Below are positions 18,887 through 33,961 of a stretch of 64,000 bases of DNA, in pieces (position 1 is the stretch's first letter; each line of letters opens with the position of its first letter). The stretch lies in the NCBI GenBank assembly GCA_022181065.1, contig BQMY01000118.1, forward strand, positions 1 to 64,000, written 5' to 3'. Source of the DNA: Melioribacteraceae bacterium (GTDB lineage Bacteria > Bacteroidota > Ignavibacteria > Ignavibacteriales > Melioribacteraceae). The position numbers and the translations under genes were made by a program. Under the pieces are notes generated by a model, which was not told the origin of the DNA, searched no databases, and saw nothing but the letters and a program-made list of their open reading frames with translations.

Positions 18887-19387
18887 ATGAAAGATGCCGA
18901 AAGTTGGATAAACCAACTGAATCTTACTGCTCACCCGGAAGGCGGTTACTTCAGGGAAACATACCGGTCGGATGAAAGTATTCCAAAAGATTCTCTACCG
19001 GCACGATACGATGATGACCGCAAATATGTCACCCAAATATTGTTCTTACTCAAATCGTGTGATTTCTCCTCTTTTCATAAATTGGAAAGTGATGAAACCT
19101 GGCATTTTATTTACGGAAACCCGTTAGAAATAATTGAAATCTTGCCTTCAGGGCATTTGAGAAAAACTCTTCTTGGACATAATATTTTTGATGGACAATC
19201 TCTGCAATACACCGTTAAAAGAGGTAACTGGTTCGCTGCCAGACCTCTGGAAAATAACGGTTTTACAGTCTGCGCATGCTCAGTTGCGCCGGGTTTCGAG
19301 TTCACAGATTTCTTCCTTGCACGTAAAGAACAATTACTGGAACTTTTCCCTCAGCATCAAAATATTATTTTTCAGTTGACGAGGTAA
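18887..19387 (+). CDS. DUF985 cupin-fold protein
   Basis: The 166-residue protein has 'LTAHPEGGYFRETYRSDESI' at the N-terminus, 'ILFLLKSCDFSSFHKLESDETWHFI' centrally and 'CSVAPGFEFTDFFLA' at the C-terminus, the diagnostic blocks of the DUF985 cupin family. The fold resembles small-molecule-binding or epimerase-like cupins, but no reaction is firmly established for most members. It is tightly coupled to the esterase upstream (2 bp) and the macro-domain gene downstream (3 bp), suggesting co-translation. Confidence 0.85.
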   Translation: MKDAESWINQLNLTAHPEGGYFRETYRSDESIPKDSLPARYDDDRKYVTQILFLLKSCDFSSFHKLESDETWHFIYGNPLEIIEILPSGHLRKTLLGHNIFDGQSLQYTVKRGNWFAARPLENNGFTVCACSVAPGFEFTDFFLARKEQLLELFPQHQNIIFQLTR

Positions 19388-19390
19388 AAC

Positions 19391-19906
19391 ATGACCTATC
19401 TGGAAGTTTGGAGAGGTAACATCACAACACTTGAAATTGACGCTGTTGTTAACGCGGCCAATAACTCCCTTCTTGGTGGAGGTGGTGTTGATGGCGCGAT
19501 TCACCGGGCAGCAGGACCAGAACTCCTCAAAGAGACCCGCACTTTAGGCGGATGTGCAAATGGTGAAGCAAAAATTACCGGCGGATATAACCTTCCCGCA
19601 AAATTTGTCATCCATACCGTTGGTCCGGTATGGAGTGGCGGGAAAAAAGGTGAAGCGATGTATCTCGAATCATGCTACTCAAATTCCCTGAAGCTCGCTG
19701 TTGAAAATAATGTAAAGACAATTGCATTCCCATCTATCAGCACCGGCATTTACGGTTATCCGAAAGAAGCCGCGGCAGAAATAGCCGTAAAGACCGTAAA
19801 CGATTTCATCAATAAAAATGATTCGATAGAAAAAATTATTTTTTGCTGTTTCTCGAAAGAAGATAGCGACATTTATATAAAATTGTTGAGCCCAAATGAA
19901 AACTAG
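19391..19906 (+). CDS. Macro-domain protein, O-acetyl-ADP-ribose deacetylase-like
   Basis: It carries the MacroD/YmdB-type motifs 'DAVVNAANNSLLGGGGVDGAIH', 'ITGGYNLPAKFVIHTVGPVW' and 'AFPSISTGIYGYP' that bind ADP-ribose and hydrolyse O-acetyl-ADP-ribose or mono-ADP-ribosyl esters. Length (171 aa) matches stand-alone enzymes. A GAGG box precedes the ATG. The next gene overlaps it by 11 bases. The deacetylase class is strongly supported by the GGGGVDGAIH loop; the physiological substrate is unknown. Confidence 0.9.
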   Translation: MTYLEVWRGNITTLEIDAVVNAANNSLLGGGGVDGAIHRAAGPELLKETRTLGGCANGEAKITGGYNLPAKFVIHTVGPVWSGGKKGEAMYLESCYSNSLKLAVENNVKTIAFPSISTGIYGYPKEAAAEIAVKTVNDFINKNDSIEKIIFCCFSKEDSDIYIKLLSPNEN

Positions 19907-22900
19907 ACATTTATTAATCATTCTGATTCTCCCCTTCTACTCAATCCTCGCCCAGGATAACCTGCTGAATACAATTTTGGAGAATCATGCTGACAGCCTC
20001 GTAAAATCAATTTTAATTGAATCGGACAAATATAAAGTTCAGATAGTTTATACCCGCATCGATCGAAATGAATCGCAAGAACCATCACTAAATACTTATT
20101 TACTACATGAAGAAAATGATGAATATTTTTATCCGGCAAGTAGTGTAAAGTTTCCTGCTGCCCTTGTAGCAATGGAAAAACTGAACGAACTGAATATTGA
20201 CGGATTAAATAAATATTCTCCACTTGCCATCGACAGTGTTTATTCAGGACAGTCAAAGGTAGAATCCGATACTACCGCTGAAAACAAAATGCCATCAATA
20301 GCACATTACATAAAAAAAATATTATTGGTTAGCGACAACGAAGCCTACAATAGAATTTACGAATTCTGTGGAATTGATTATCTGAATGAAACCTTGTGGC
20401 AAAAGGGATACGAAGATGTAAGACTTAATCACCGTTTGTCAATATTTCTTTCAGATGATGCAAACAGAAACACCAATCCATTTACTTTTTACAAGCAAGA
20501 TGGGATAATCTATAGTCAACCGGCAGCTGAAGGAATTGTCAGTTTCGCTAAAAAATATAAAAATAATCAATTAGGGGTTGGATATTACAGCGGCGGTAAA
20601 CTGATCAACAAGCCAATGGATTTTTCACGCAAAAACTATTTTTCACTCAGCGATCAACACGAAATTTTAAAAGCTGTAATTTTCCCGGAAGCAATCGAAA
20701 CTTCAAGACAATTCAACCTTACAGATGAAGATTATGATTTTCTTTATCGAAACATGATCTATTATCCTCGAGAAGCAGGCTATCCCAAATATGATCCCGA
20801 ACATTATCCCGATTATTATGCTGAGTTTTTTGCGTTCGATAAATCAAATTTTAATATCAGAACTCTTGGGAAATCAGGACTCGCATACGGTTTTCTAATC
20901 GATAACGCGTACGTAATTGATCTGGAAAAAAATATTGAATATTTACTAACCGCCACAATTCACGTGAACTCCGACGGCATATATAACGACGATCAGTATG
21001 AGTATGATAATATTGGCTTGCCTTTTATGCGTGGAATAAGTGAAGCAATATATAAGTATGAAATTGAAAGAGAACGATTAAATTCACCCGATTTGTCAAA
21101 GTTTGAGAATTATATAAAATGATCAGAATGAGGTTTCGATGGTAAGTCCCTTTATTCTGAGAGTATCATAATCTTCAAGGGAGATTTCTTTCGCGCCAAA
21201 CATACGCAGATGTTCGGTCATGTACTGTACATCCAATAGAGTAAACTGTTTTGAGTTAAGATGCGCTATCAACTTTACCAGTGCGGTTTTTGAAGCCTGA
21301 CTTTTACGCGAGAACATTGACTCACCAAAGAACACACCATTCACTGAAACACCATATAATCCACCGATTAAATAATTCTCTTCCCAGACTTCAACAGAAT
21401 GAAGAAACCCTGCTTTAAGTAAATTTCTGTATGCCCGTTTCAACTTTTCCGAGATCCATGTTTCTTTTCGCTCAGCACAGGCTTCCACAACATCTATAGT
21501 GCATTCATCAAAAGTAAAGGTGTATTCTGATGATTTCATAAATTTTTTTAAGGATCTGGGAATGTTGAAATCCGCGAGTGGTATTACTGTACGGATTTGC
21601 GGATAATACCAGTCGATATTATTTTCTTCATCTGCCATCGGGAAGGCTCCCCCGGCATAAAGCCTCACCATGTTTTCCGGTAATAGCAATAAATCTTCTT
21701 CTGTAATTCGATCAGTCATAACTCTCGTTTCTACCTACTTAAGACAATATCGACTGGAACAACAATTGTTTTAGTCTTGTACTTTGATTATTGTTAAATT
21801 AAAAAATAAAAATAATTGCAGAGGAGACAAAATGGCAGAACTCAAAAAATTTGGTAAAACCGACATGAATATCACAGAAGTCGGACTTGGAGCATGGGCA
21901 ATTGGTGGTCCGTGGCTATTTGGATGGGGTGAACAGGATGATAAAAAATCTGTCAAAGCTATCCATACAGCGATAGAATCGGGTATAAACTGGATAGATA
22001 CCGCTGCAATTTACGGACTTGGGCATTCAGAAAAGGTTGTTGCCACAGCATTGAAGGAAATGACGCAAAAACCATATATTTTCACAAAATGTTCTCTTGT
22101 ATGGGATGAAAATCGGAATGTAGGCGATAACCTTTCCGAAAGATCTATCCGAATGGAAGTAGAAAATAGCCTTATACGGCTGGATATTGATGTAATCGAC
22201 TTATATCAGATTCATTGGCCACGACCTGTTGAAGACCTTGAAGTTGGATGGGAAACCCTCAACAAACTAAAAGAAGAAGGCAAAGTACGCTGGATCGGGG
22301 TTTCTAATTTCGATGCAGGACAGATGGAAAGAGTAAAAAAATATGGTGATATTTTTACACTTCAACCTCCATACTCTGCTATTATGCGCGGTGTTGAAGA
22401 GTCAATTCTCCCATATTGTAAAGAAAATAATATTGGTGTGATTGCTTACTCTCCAATGCAATCAGGCTTATTGACAGGCAAAATGTCAAAAGAAAGATTC
22501 GAAAAATTACCCGCTGATGACTGGAGAAGAAAAAATAAAGCTTACACGGAACCTGAATTTTCCAGGAATCTCAAACTTCAGGATCTGTTCATAACAATTG
22601 CCAACGAAAATAACGTGAAAGCAGCTCATGTTGCAATAGCGTGGGTTCTTAGAAACGATGCGGTCACCGCAGCTATTGTGGGAATGCGTTCACCCGAACA
22701 AGCTCTGGAGATAACCGAACATATGGATTTTCGTCTCACTGATGAAGATTTCGCCAGAATAAATAAATTTATAAAAGAAAACTTGTAAGTTATTATCCGG
22801 TATCCCGAAAGGGGTATCGGATCTCCCTCCAAAAACTGATTTCATTTCCCTGTATTTCATTTAAAAATATGTTGCATCTCTGTGAAATCTCTGTTATTTT

Positions 22901-25900
22901 AACAGTTATCAATAAAGTTAACGATAAAGGTAAGGTTTAATGAAGTACTTATTCATGCTGGTTTTTCTTTTTCTTTAATCGCAAATGATCATGGCGATCA
23001 CACAAGTAATACCCAATCACCGGATTCAACCAAATATACAATTGAAAATTGTGTTAATCAGTTTGATATAAATGATACAGTAGGTACAAAAGCAGGTTAC
23101 CAATACTGGTTTGTTGATAAACAATTTTTGGACGGAAGAACACTTAAAATGAGTGTGGTAGAACCGAAACAAGCTACCCACGCACCTCATTCACACGAGG
23201 AAGATGAATTTTTCTTCATCCTTGAAGGTACAGCTGAATTTTATCTTGATGGTAAAACCGTAATTGGTACCCCTTACTCGAGTTTCTACTGTCCGCCAAA
23301 TTCACTTCATGGCATTAAAAACACAGGTGATACGCAGCTCAAGTATCTGGTAATAAAAAAATATAATTTGACAAAATAGAGTAAGTCTTTATTGATAAAT
23401 TCAGGAATGATAATGACCAAAAATCTAAAAATAATCAGATTACAGAATGCTATTATACTATTGATTCTAATCTTTAGCAGTGCTGCCTGCGCTACAAATT
23501 ACCCGGACGTGAACAGATTTTATGACAGCGCTCACCACTGGTATGACATTCACGATGATGACAGGATGATCGAGCCAATTAAAAATCAGGAACGATATGA
23601 CCGGAATCAAGTTTCTCAGATAGCGGACAATATTGTTCTCTTCCAAAAATATAATGGCGGCTGGGCAAAAAATTATGATATGCGGGCAATACTTACACCT
23701 GAGCAAAAAGCAAGAGTATCAGATGGTAAAAACAGAACGAATACAACTTTTGACAACGGTGCAACCCACACTCAATTGAGCTATCTCGCAGAAGCTTATA
23801 CAATTTCAAAAAAAGAAGAATATATAGACGCGTTTCTCAAAGGAATGGATTTTGTGCTCTCCGCTCAATACGATAATGGCGGGTTTCCACAATTTTACCC
23901 CGACACATCCAACTATCGAAAGCATATTACCTTCAATGACGGTGCGATGATCGGTATAATGAATTTATTACTCAATATCGTCAACCGAAACGAAAGCTAT
24001 ACATTTATCCCGGAAGAATACTATTCAAGAATTGATGCCGCATACGCAAACGGAATTGATTGTATCCTCAAATCACAAATTGAGGAGGATGGAATTAAAA
24101 CCGCATGGTGCCAGCAGCACGACCATATCACCCTTGAACCTCAGGGGGCCAGGACATTTGAACCGGCTGCAATCTGCAATGGCGAGAGCTCGGGAATCGT
24201 GGAATTTTTAATGCGAATTAAAAATCCGACCCCGGATATTAAGTTAGCCGTAACAAGCGCGGTAAAATGGTTTGAAAGTTCTGCCTTGACAGGTTTCCGT
24301 ACCGAATTTGTTGAAGCTCCGAAAGAAGAGTATATATATCATACCTCAACTCGAGACCGTATAATAGTAGAAGATCCCGATGCCCCTCGAATTTGGGCGC
24401 GTTTTTATGAGTTAGGAACGCACGTACCTCTCTTCTGCCGGCGCGATGGAAAGATAGTCTATTCTATGGAAGAAGTGGAACGGGAACGACGTGAAGGTTA
24501 TGGATGGTATCATTATGCCCCCGAGAGAGTACTTGAAATATTTCCCGAATGGCTAAAAAAGACAAATATTAAATAAAAACTTCAATTATCTGTTGGCGCA
24601 GATTCATGAAGATCTTATCCTCATGCAAAAAAATTCCCCCGGGGCGAGGGGAATTTTTTTAAATATCATCAAGCCTTGAATCGAATTCTATTTTTCAGCA
24701 TCCAATAATCAGTTAAATAGAGTATTATCTCTTTATTTTGTTAATACGCGAAAATGGAGTTTTTATGATACACAATTTTTTTACAGAAAAAAGACCTCAC
24801 CAGGGCAAAACTTATACTGAATTTGAAGAGCTTACAAAACTTTATCTTGAGAATACCGACCCAACAACTCTCGATACTTCGGAAAAAACCAGGTACGATT
24901 ACAGGAAACTTAACCGGCAGCGGACACAAAGAATTCTTAAAACATTTAAGCCGGATGCTGAGATCACCGAAATTATTAAATCAATTTCTACTCCCCGGGT
25001 TTGGATGGTACTTACTGAAGATTGGTGTGGCGATTCCGCTCAAAACCTCCCCTACATAGCAAAACTGGCTGAATTAAATGAAATGATCACACTCAGAATA
25101 CTCGAACGGGATAAAAATCTTGATATAATGGATATTTATCTAACAGATGGCAAATCGAGATCTATCCCGAAACTGGTTGTATTCAGTGAAGCGGGTGAGG
25201 AATTATTCCAGTGGGGTCCACGTCCAAAAGAAGCAATAGAAATGATAAAAAACTGGAAAGCAGAAGGTTTATCTAAAGATGAGTGGACACCTAAACTCCA
25301 TATGTGGTACGCAAAAAATAAAGGTGCCGCTGTGGTCTCGGAAATGAAAGAGCTTGTGGCAAAATCTGTTTCTGTTGAAGTTTAACCGGCAGCAAACAAT
25401 TAAATCCATCAAAGTTTGAAGGCGGGTTAATACCCGCTTTTTAATTATCTACTCTTATTGGTACAATAATTTTTACTTTTGCCCGGATGTTGTTGCCACC
25501 TTGAGATGCGGGAGTAAATCTCGTTTCAAGAACAGCGACTTCTACGGATTGATCCAATCCTGGTTGCAGTCCCTTCAATACTTTCGTATCAAGAACATTT
25601 CCGAATTTATCCACATCCGCTTCTATAATAACTTCACCGTTGGTGTTGTTTCTTTTAGCGGATGCGGGAATATACAGGTTTGCAATTAGCGACTGCATTC
25701 CTCCCTCAGGTTGGGGGCAAACTTCATACTCGCAATCAAAATTTCTATAGAGCTTAATTCCTTCTTCCCCTCCAGCACCGCCGGTAACCGGATTAGTAAT
25801 TTCAGCCAGACTTGTTCTTGAGATAGAACTACTTGCTGGTGGGTTATTAAGATCAAACAAAACCTTTAATGTAACAGAAGCGTCAACTTTTCTGTTATCA

Positions 25901-28900
25901 TTCTTTCCTGGTAGAAATCTAGTCTCCTTAACCGCGTTAATAGCTGCGTCATCAGCTCCAAGTCCGAGTGATTTTAGCACATCTACACCTGTTACAAATC
26001 CCTTCGAATTAACAAAAACAGAGAGCATTACTTCCCCTTCGAGACCATAAAGACGAGCATGTTCGGGATAAACCAATTTTTCATAAATCGCGTCCATTCC
26101 TCCAATTGGTTCAGGGCAAACATCAACCGTACAGATATAAAGTTCTTTTTTACGACGCTGTTCGTAATACTTTTTAGTCCCTACAAACTCATCCACCGAG
26201 GCAATGTAGAGAGAGTCATAATCAAAACTAGATCCACCTCCAAATACACCTTCACGATAAGTTACAATCTGCTTGAGTGCTCCATTATCATGATATTCAC
26301 GGTATTCCCCATCACGAACACCTCCGGAAACATGGTACTCATATTTCAGCAAACCATTTTCATAATATTCACGAACCCAACCGTTAACTACACCATCATC
26401 ATAAGTTATTTCACTTTTCAAATTTCCGTTTTCGAAAAACCAGTAGGAAGTGCCATCGTAAACATCCTCCACACGTGAAATTTCCGCGCTCACTTTACCT
26501 TTGGAAAAATAACTTTTGAATACACCGCTTTGGGCTAGAAGGGAAAAACTAAAAAAGAGGAAAACCAGAATATATCTATTCATTCAACACGTACTTCTTC
26601 AATAAAATTTTAATGCTAAAACTATTCAGATAATAAAAAGTAATCAAGGGAATATTTAATCAGATTCGGGAAGACCGATATTGAACCCATCTTCCCGATA
26701 ATAATCCATATTAAACGTTTTTGAGATTACCCATTGAAAAATTGGAATTCTCAACATTCTTAAACTTTTCCAGAGCAGTATCTTTATTACCAACAATCAG
26801 TGTATTCAACCTTGAAGGGTTTATCAATCCAATGGAATTTTCTACTTCTTTTTTCGTAACACTTCTGATGTTATCGAGATAAGTCGCAAAATATTCTGAT
26901 GGAAGATCATGATTGATCATTGCCGTTAAATGGTTGACCAGTTGACCATAAGTTTCAAACAATGCCGGGAAACGCCTGATAAGATAGGATTTGGCGAATT
27001 TCAGTTCTTCATCGGTTATTCCGGAAGCCAGTTTTGTTACTTCTTTCATAATTTCCGCAACCGCGTCGTGAGTAACTTCGCTTTGGACTGAAGTAGAGAT
27101 TTCAAAAAAACCGGCTTCTCGATAATAATTAAACCCTGAATGGATTCCGTACGTATAACCCTTATCCTCACGTAAGTTGAGATTTAATCGTGAAGAAAAC
27201 TGTCCTCCGAATATTGTATTCAATAAAATTTTGGAGTAATAATTCTCTTCACCACGCAATCCTGTTCTGTGACCAATCCTTATCTCACTCTGCGCCGAAT
27301 TATCTTTGTGAACAAATATAAATCTGCCATCCTCTTCGGGATTCAGAGAGATCGATTCAACTGCTGTCTTACCAATCTGCACAGGGAAAATATATTGTTT
27401 GAGCAGCTTTTCCAGATCACCACTATCAATAGAACTTACAGCCAGAAGCGTAAGATTTTCCCTCACGAGATATTTTTTATAGTAAGCTTTTACATCATCG
27501 TTGGTAATTCGTTCAATATCATCAGAATAACCCAACGCCGGATGCGCGTATCCCGAATCTTTAAATAAATGATTTTCGAATGCATTTCCTGCTATGTAGG
27601 CAGGATCATCATTTTTACGTTTAATTTTATTTACAAGTTTGTGTTTTTCAATTCCAAAGCTTTCTTCTGTAAAATCAGGACTATTTACAATTTTTCCAAG
27701 TAAATCAAGCGATTGCTCCAGGTTTTCATTCAGAGACAAAAGTGAAATATAAATTGAATCCTGAGTAGTTGAGATTGAAAAACCTGTACCAAGATTTTCA
27801 AATCCCGCATCAATCTCAAAGGTTGACAAACCCGCTGCACCTTCATCAAGAAGCATCGATGTCATATATGTAAGACCTGTTTTTCCAACAGGATCGGCCT
27901 TACTTCCCGCACGAAATATTAGTCTGAGGTTTACTATCGGGAGATCATTTTTCCTCACAAAATAAAAAGGCACATCGCCATCAGTGTTAAATTTTTCAAC
28001 TGCAGGAAGATTTATCTCCAGTTTTCCCTGCGGCGCCGGTTTTGTACTTCTATTTATTTTCATTTTTCCCCCTTGGAGTTATTTTCAGTTCAACATGGGG
28101 TTTTGATAAATATTTTTCACAAACCTCCCTGACCCGTTCCCTGGTTGTATTATTGTAGCGGGCAAGGTCTTTCGCAAAATAATTTGGATCACCAACATAA
28201 AAATTATAGTAATTGATATGATCTGAAATTGTATCAAGATTTTGGATAGAATAAATAAAAGTTGATTTAATGCTGTTTTGGGATCTCGTAAGTTCTTCGT
28301 CAGTAATTCCATCAACCATAACCTTACGAAGTTCACTTTTAATTTCTTCTTTTATCACCTCTGTATCCACACCTGGAATGGCAGTGGCAATTATAAGGAA
28401 AGAACCATCATATTTACCCGAATACTGAAATACGCTTACATCAAGTGCCAACTGTTTTTCATGTACAAGGGACTTATACAAACGGGCGTTTTTTGAGCCG
28501 CCAAGCTGATCAGAGAGTACATCAAGTATGGCGTCATCCTCGTGAAACGCTTCGCAGGAATGCCATGCCATGTAGATTCGTTCGAGCTGGACATCATCTT
28601 CAAGTATGATCTCTTTTGTTTCGTTCAACTCAAAATCTTTAGCGGTGATTTTTTGCACTCCACCATTTGAAGATAATTCACCAAAATAATTGTCTATTAA
28701 TGTTTTAGCGTTCTCTGTTTCAAAATCACCGGAGAGAACCAGGGTAGCGTTATCGGGTGAGTAGTATTTCTTAAAAAACGAAGTAACATCATCAAGATTA
28801 AATTTCTCTATATCTTCCATCCACCCGATTGTTGGCCAATGATATGGATGATCTTCCGGGTATAAATTTGAGAAAAGAGTTTCAAATGCTCTTCCGTAAG

Positions 28901-31900
28901 GTTGGTTATCGTAACGTTCTCTTCTTTCATTCATCACGACACTTTTCTGGTTATCCAGTTTATCCCGGGTGAGAGCATCGAGAAGGAAACCCATACGATC
29001 GGATTCCAGCCAGAGGATCATTTCAAGAAAATTTGAAGGAACCGATTCATAATAGTTGGTTCTGTCAATGCTGGTAGAGCCATTAAGAGTACCCCCGGCT
29101 TCCTGTATAAAATGGAAATGTTTTTCTTTTGGTACATTCTGAGAACCCTGGAACATCATATGCTCAAACAGATGTGCGAATCCGGTTTTTCCTCTGGTTT
29201 CATTCGCCGATCCTACACGATACCATAAATTCAAAGATACAACCGGAATTCCCGGCTTTGGATATAAAATCACCTCAAGTCCGTTTTCAAGCGGGTATTT
29301 GAGATACTCCAAATTCAAAATTTCACTCATAAAATCAAAAATCCTGTGTAATCATTTTTATACGCGAAGATACAAAAATAATTACTCAAAATATAATTGA
29401 GTAGCTTATACGGATTTTCGCTGAACTAATCCTCCAAAGAGCTTTCAATGCTTATTACAAATCCCCGAAACTCCCGCAATAATTTGTGATTAGAGAATTG
29501 TTCTTTCGCCAAGATTTTTTATGATTTCCACTGAACGGGAAATATCCTGATTCAATCCTGTTTGTTGATGAATCAATTCACCTTCTTCGTTCAAAATTGA
29601 AATGATGTTCGAATGAGAATATGAACCGTCATTTTCTTTCTTATATCGAAAATCCAATAACGTTGCAATGTCATCTATATCACTCTTATTCCCGGTTAAA
29701 AGTTGCCATTTTTCCAGATTGAGATTCTGGTCTTTAGCAAATTTCATTAATCGTTCAGGCGTATCTCTGTCAGGGTCGATTGAAATAAGTGTAAACTGAA
29801 TATTATTTTGTTCATCCCCGGAAAGATTCATTTCAATTTTTTTCATATCATTCACGATAACGGGACATGCATAACTGCAATTGGCAAAGATCAACGCCAG
29901 AACTTGCGTTTTTCCCTTTAAACCTGCAATGTTTGTTTTATTTCCATTCTGGTCAAACCAGAAAGATTTAAGCTGATAGACAGACTTACGGGACAATGAT
30001 GGATTTGTATCATGATCTCCATCCGTCATATCCTTTTGTTTTGATGCACTATCCTCATTGCTGTGTCCATCTGAACAACAACTTTTTGTGTCACTCTTAA
30101 CCTCTTCTCTGTACTCACTTTTTTCGCCTGACTCTCCAGTTAAACTATTCGCATAAATTATTATAAAAGAGGTGACTGCCAGAAAGAGGGTTAGTGTAAT
30201 TATACTTTGTCTTTTCATTTTTTATCCTTATTTATTAGAGATTTTTTACACACCTGAAGCCAAGATTCCTTGTTGTGTAATTTCCTTTCAAGCTGCTTCT
30301 GAAAGCGAACCGCATGAAGGCAGGGTAATTCTTGAAATCCGTAGCACCGATGGAACCGTTTCCGCAAAACAGATTTCGGTTTATTCCACTGCTTCCTCTC
30401 GACTCGCCGGTTACCAGAGCACTAAAAAAATCGGAGACCCACTCCCAAACCAATCCGTGCATATCATACGCACCAAAATAATTTTTAAAGGTTGAACCAA
30501 CAGAAGGTAAACTCCCGGGGGAAGGCTTTGAATACCATGCCAATATTCGGGCAATATATTCCGGATTATCATAACCATTGGGGGAATGGGCGTCAGCTCT
30601 CGCTGCCAATTCCCACTCAGCTACTGTAGGCAGCCGTTTCCCGTAAAATTGAGCAAATGCTTTTGCCGCAAACCAGCTTATATTAACAACAGGTGCATCC
30701 GGATTAACATTATCACCAAGGATGTAATCATCAGCCCAATGAGAAAGATAATTTTCGTCAGCAAATATAGTTGGCACCTGTGATCGTTTCCACTTTGGAT
30801 TAAGGAGTACAAATTCAAGAAACTCTTTATTTGTCACAGGGTATTTATCTATCAGAAATGCATTCACCGGAACAGAGATTGCCGTGGTATCATCAACATA
30901 CAACGGTGTATAAGTTCCTGCTGATACCGGAACCATTTTTGAACTGTCATCCGGTGGGTCAGCGCTATGCGAACTTGATACCAACACTAACAAAAATGTT
31001 ATTATTATGTGTGTAATATTGTTTTTCATTTTTGACTTTCAGGAAAATTGTTACTTCTTTTTATATTTCTTCACATCATCAATTGTGAATGTTTCATCCG
31101 TTTTATTTATTTCTTTATATACATACGTTAGCACTGCGGCAACCTGGCGGTCGGTTAATTGCTGGGGCGGCATAACGTTATTATATTTATTGCCATTTAC
31201 CTCAATTGCTCCATTCAATCCATTTACTACAACATCTATTGCCCCTGCTTTACCATGCTTTTCAAGCCAATCCGAATTTTTGAGGGGCGGGAACACGTTT
31301 GGAATTCCACTACCATCGGAACCGTGACACGCGAAACAGGTTTGCTGATAAACCGACTTGCCAAAAGAAGTTAAATCACCCCCCGATTTACCTGATTCAT
31401 CATCGTGGGAATCCGATGCAGTTTTTGAGAGATATGAGTAATCATTTTGAGCTGCTTCAATTGCAAATTGTGGTTCATAGTTCTCTTCCTCAGTTTTTCG
31501 ATACATCCCTGTTGCCGGGTCAATCGAACTGAAATGACCATTATCGCCTGAATAGATTTCATCACCCGTTTTACCGGAATATATATCTTTGTCTTCTTTT
31601 CCCGAAACTTCAATTTTTCCAAGCGCTCCTTTATTAAACGCCCTGAAAATCGAATGATCGACCAGTATATATTCTCCCGGAACATCCACCTCGAACTCAA
31701 CTATCGCTGCTCCTCCTGCAGGCACCAAGGTAGTCTGAACATTTTCCTGTGTTAATTTTGTACCGCCTTCCTGATAAACCACATCAAATATTTCTCCGAT
31801 TACATGAAAAGAAGAGACCAGATTGGGTCCACCATTTCCGATAAACAACCGTACTGTTTCACCAACTTTTGCCCTGAGAGATTTATCTCCAACAATGGCA

Positions 31901-33929
31901 CCAACAGATCCATTGAAAACAACATAATCGGGGTTTTCATCCAACGCCTTGTCCATACTAAAGGGCTGATAACCCTTTTCACCGTAATCACCCTCTGTAT
32001 AAAATTCACTCTGCATTACATAATATTCTCTGTCAACCGGTGGCAAACCTTCTTCAGGCTCTACTAAAATTAGTCCGTACATCCCGTTTGCTATATGCAG
32101 CCCGACAGGAGCGGTAGCGCAGTGATAGACATATAATCCGGGGTTTAAAGCCCTGAAATTAAATATTGATGTGTGACCGGGAGTTGTAAAGGAAGAAACT
32201 GCTCCGCCGCCTGGTCCGGTAACAGCATGCAAATCAATATTATGCGGCAATTTACTGGATGGATGGTTGTGTAAATGGAATTCAACCTCGTCACCTACCC
32301 TGATCCTGATAAATTCACCCGGTACTCTGCCACCGAACGTCCAGAAAGTATATTCAACTCCGTCTGAAAGCCTTCCGATAACTTCACGAACTTCCATTTC
32401 AATTTTTATTTTTGCCGGATAATCTCTTTGAACTGGTGGAGGAACATATGGAGCATGAGTTATCTTGCCGGAGATTAATTGTTTAGTACTCTCCTCATCT
32501 GCATTTGTGCAAGATACGAGAATCGAGAAACCCAGGATTAACAAAACAAATACTTGTATTGCTATTGTCTTACGTAATTTCAATTCAGCCTCCAAAAGAT
32601 ATACTGGTATAACATGTCTTATTTTAGATTACTATTTTTATTCGTGCTATTTATTCATCTGTTTGCTTAAAGCTCATTACAAATAATAAGCACCTTATGT
32701 CTTATTTATGCCTGTAAAAAAAGCCCAAAGGGCAAATCAGAATTTTTATTCTTTTTTAATATACGAATTAAAAGACCGGAGGTCAAATTTAAAAGTGGGT
32801 TTTTACGTTTTTTTTGTAATTATTACATTGCAATATCTTTCTGAAGGTATCGGAAGTGTCACCATTAACCAGGGGATGTTTTGAGCCTGAAAAATAATAC
32901 ATATATCCATTTTGTAATAACAAGGAGATAATAATTCCATGCATTTTTGGAGCCCCAAGCTGATACTTTTGATAATCTACATTCAAAATATCACTCATAG
33001 TGTCAATTATCCCATATAATCAAATCAATAGCACGAAGATACAAAATTATTGACTGAAAATATAATCAACACTAATGAGCATAATCAGCAGCCGTTATTC
33101 TTCCATAGAGCGTTCGAGCCGCTTCTCACCAAGGTAACCAAACACATAATAAACGATCAAAATAATCGCTATTATTGTAGCTACTATACCGAGTTTATCA
33201 AATATTTGAGATACTGAAAGTGGTGTCTCCAGGAAAATATTATACTTGACGTATGTGAACAAAAATCCCAAAAACACCATCAGGGCATAGACCGAGATTA
33301 CAGTTTTTAGCTTAATACGCTTAAAACTCATACCCCAGAAGAACAACAGCGCCGCAATAAACACAACTCCGTTAAATGTTGATAAAATTGCGAGATCTTC
33401 AAATTGTGCAATATCCTGCTGTAGAACAAACTGTCTGTAAAGTAATGCGGCGATAATTCCCATCCATGTTATTATGTACATAATAAAACCTACGCGATAC
33501 ATGATCTCTTTCTGCCGCTCGTCAATATTTAATGGTTTACTGCTCATTCGTCTCCTCCCAAAATAAGTCATTTAGTGTTTTACCGAGAATCCTGGCGATT
33601 TTAATGCAAAGATTGAGAGTGGGATTATAATTACCCGACTCTATCAATCCGATAGTCTGCCTGCTAACTTCAGCAAGCTCAGCCAGATCCTGCTGAGAAT
33701 AACCTTTCTCAACTCTGGCTAATTTCAGTTTGATATTTTTTTTCTTTTCCATGGGTTAAATGTAATATATAGAACACTTAATGTCAAGTATATTTGTCAT
33801 TTTGATTATTATTATTGTCATATCGCAACCAACTACGCTACCCAAGACAAAAAGGTCTAAAAATTATTATTGATAATAACTAACGATTAAATTAAATTTA
33901 CTAACCTGATTCGGGGTGTAGCGCAGCCC

Positions 33930-33961
<32 letters not shown>
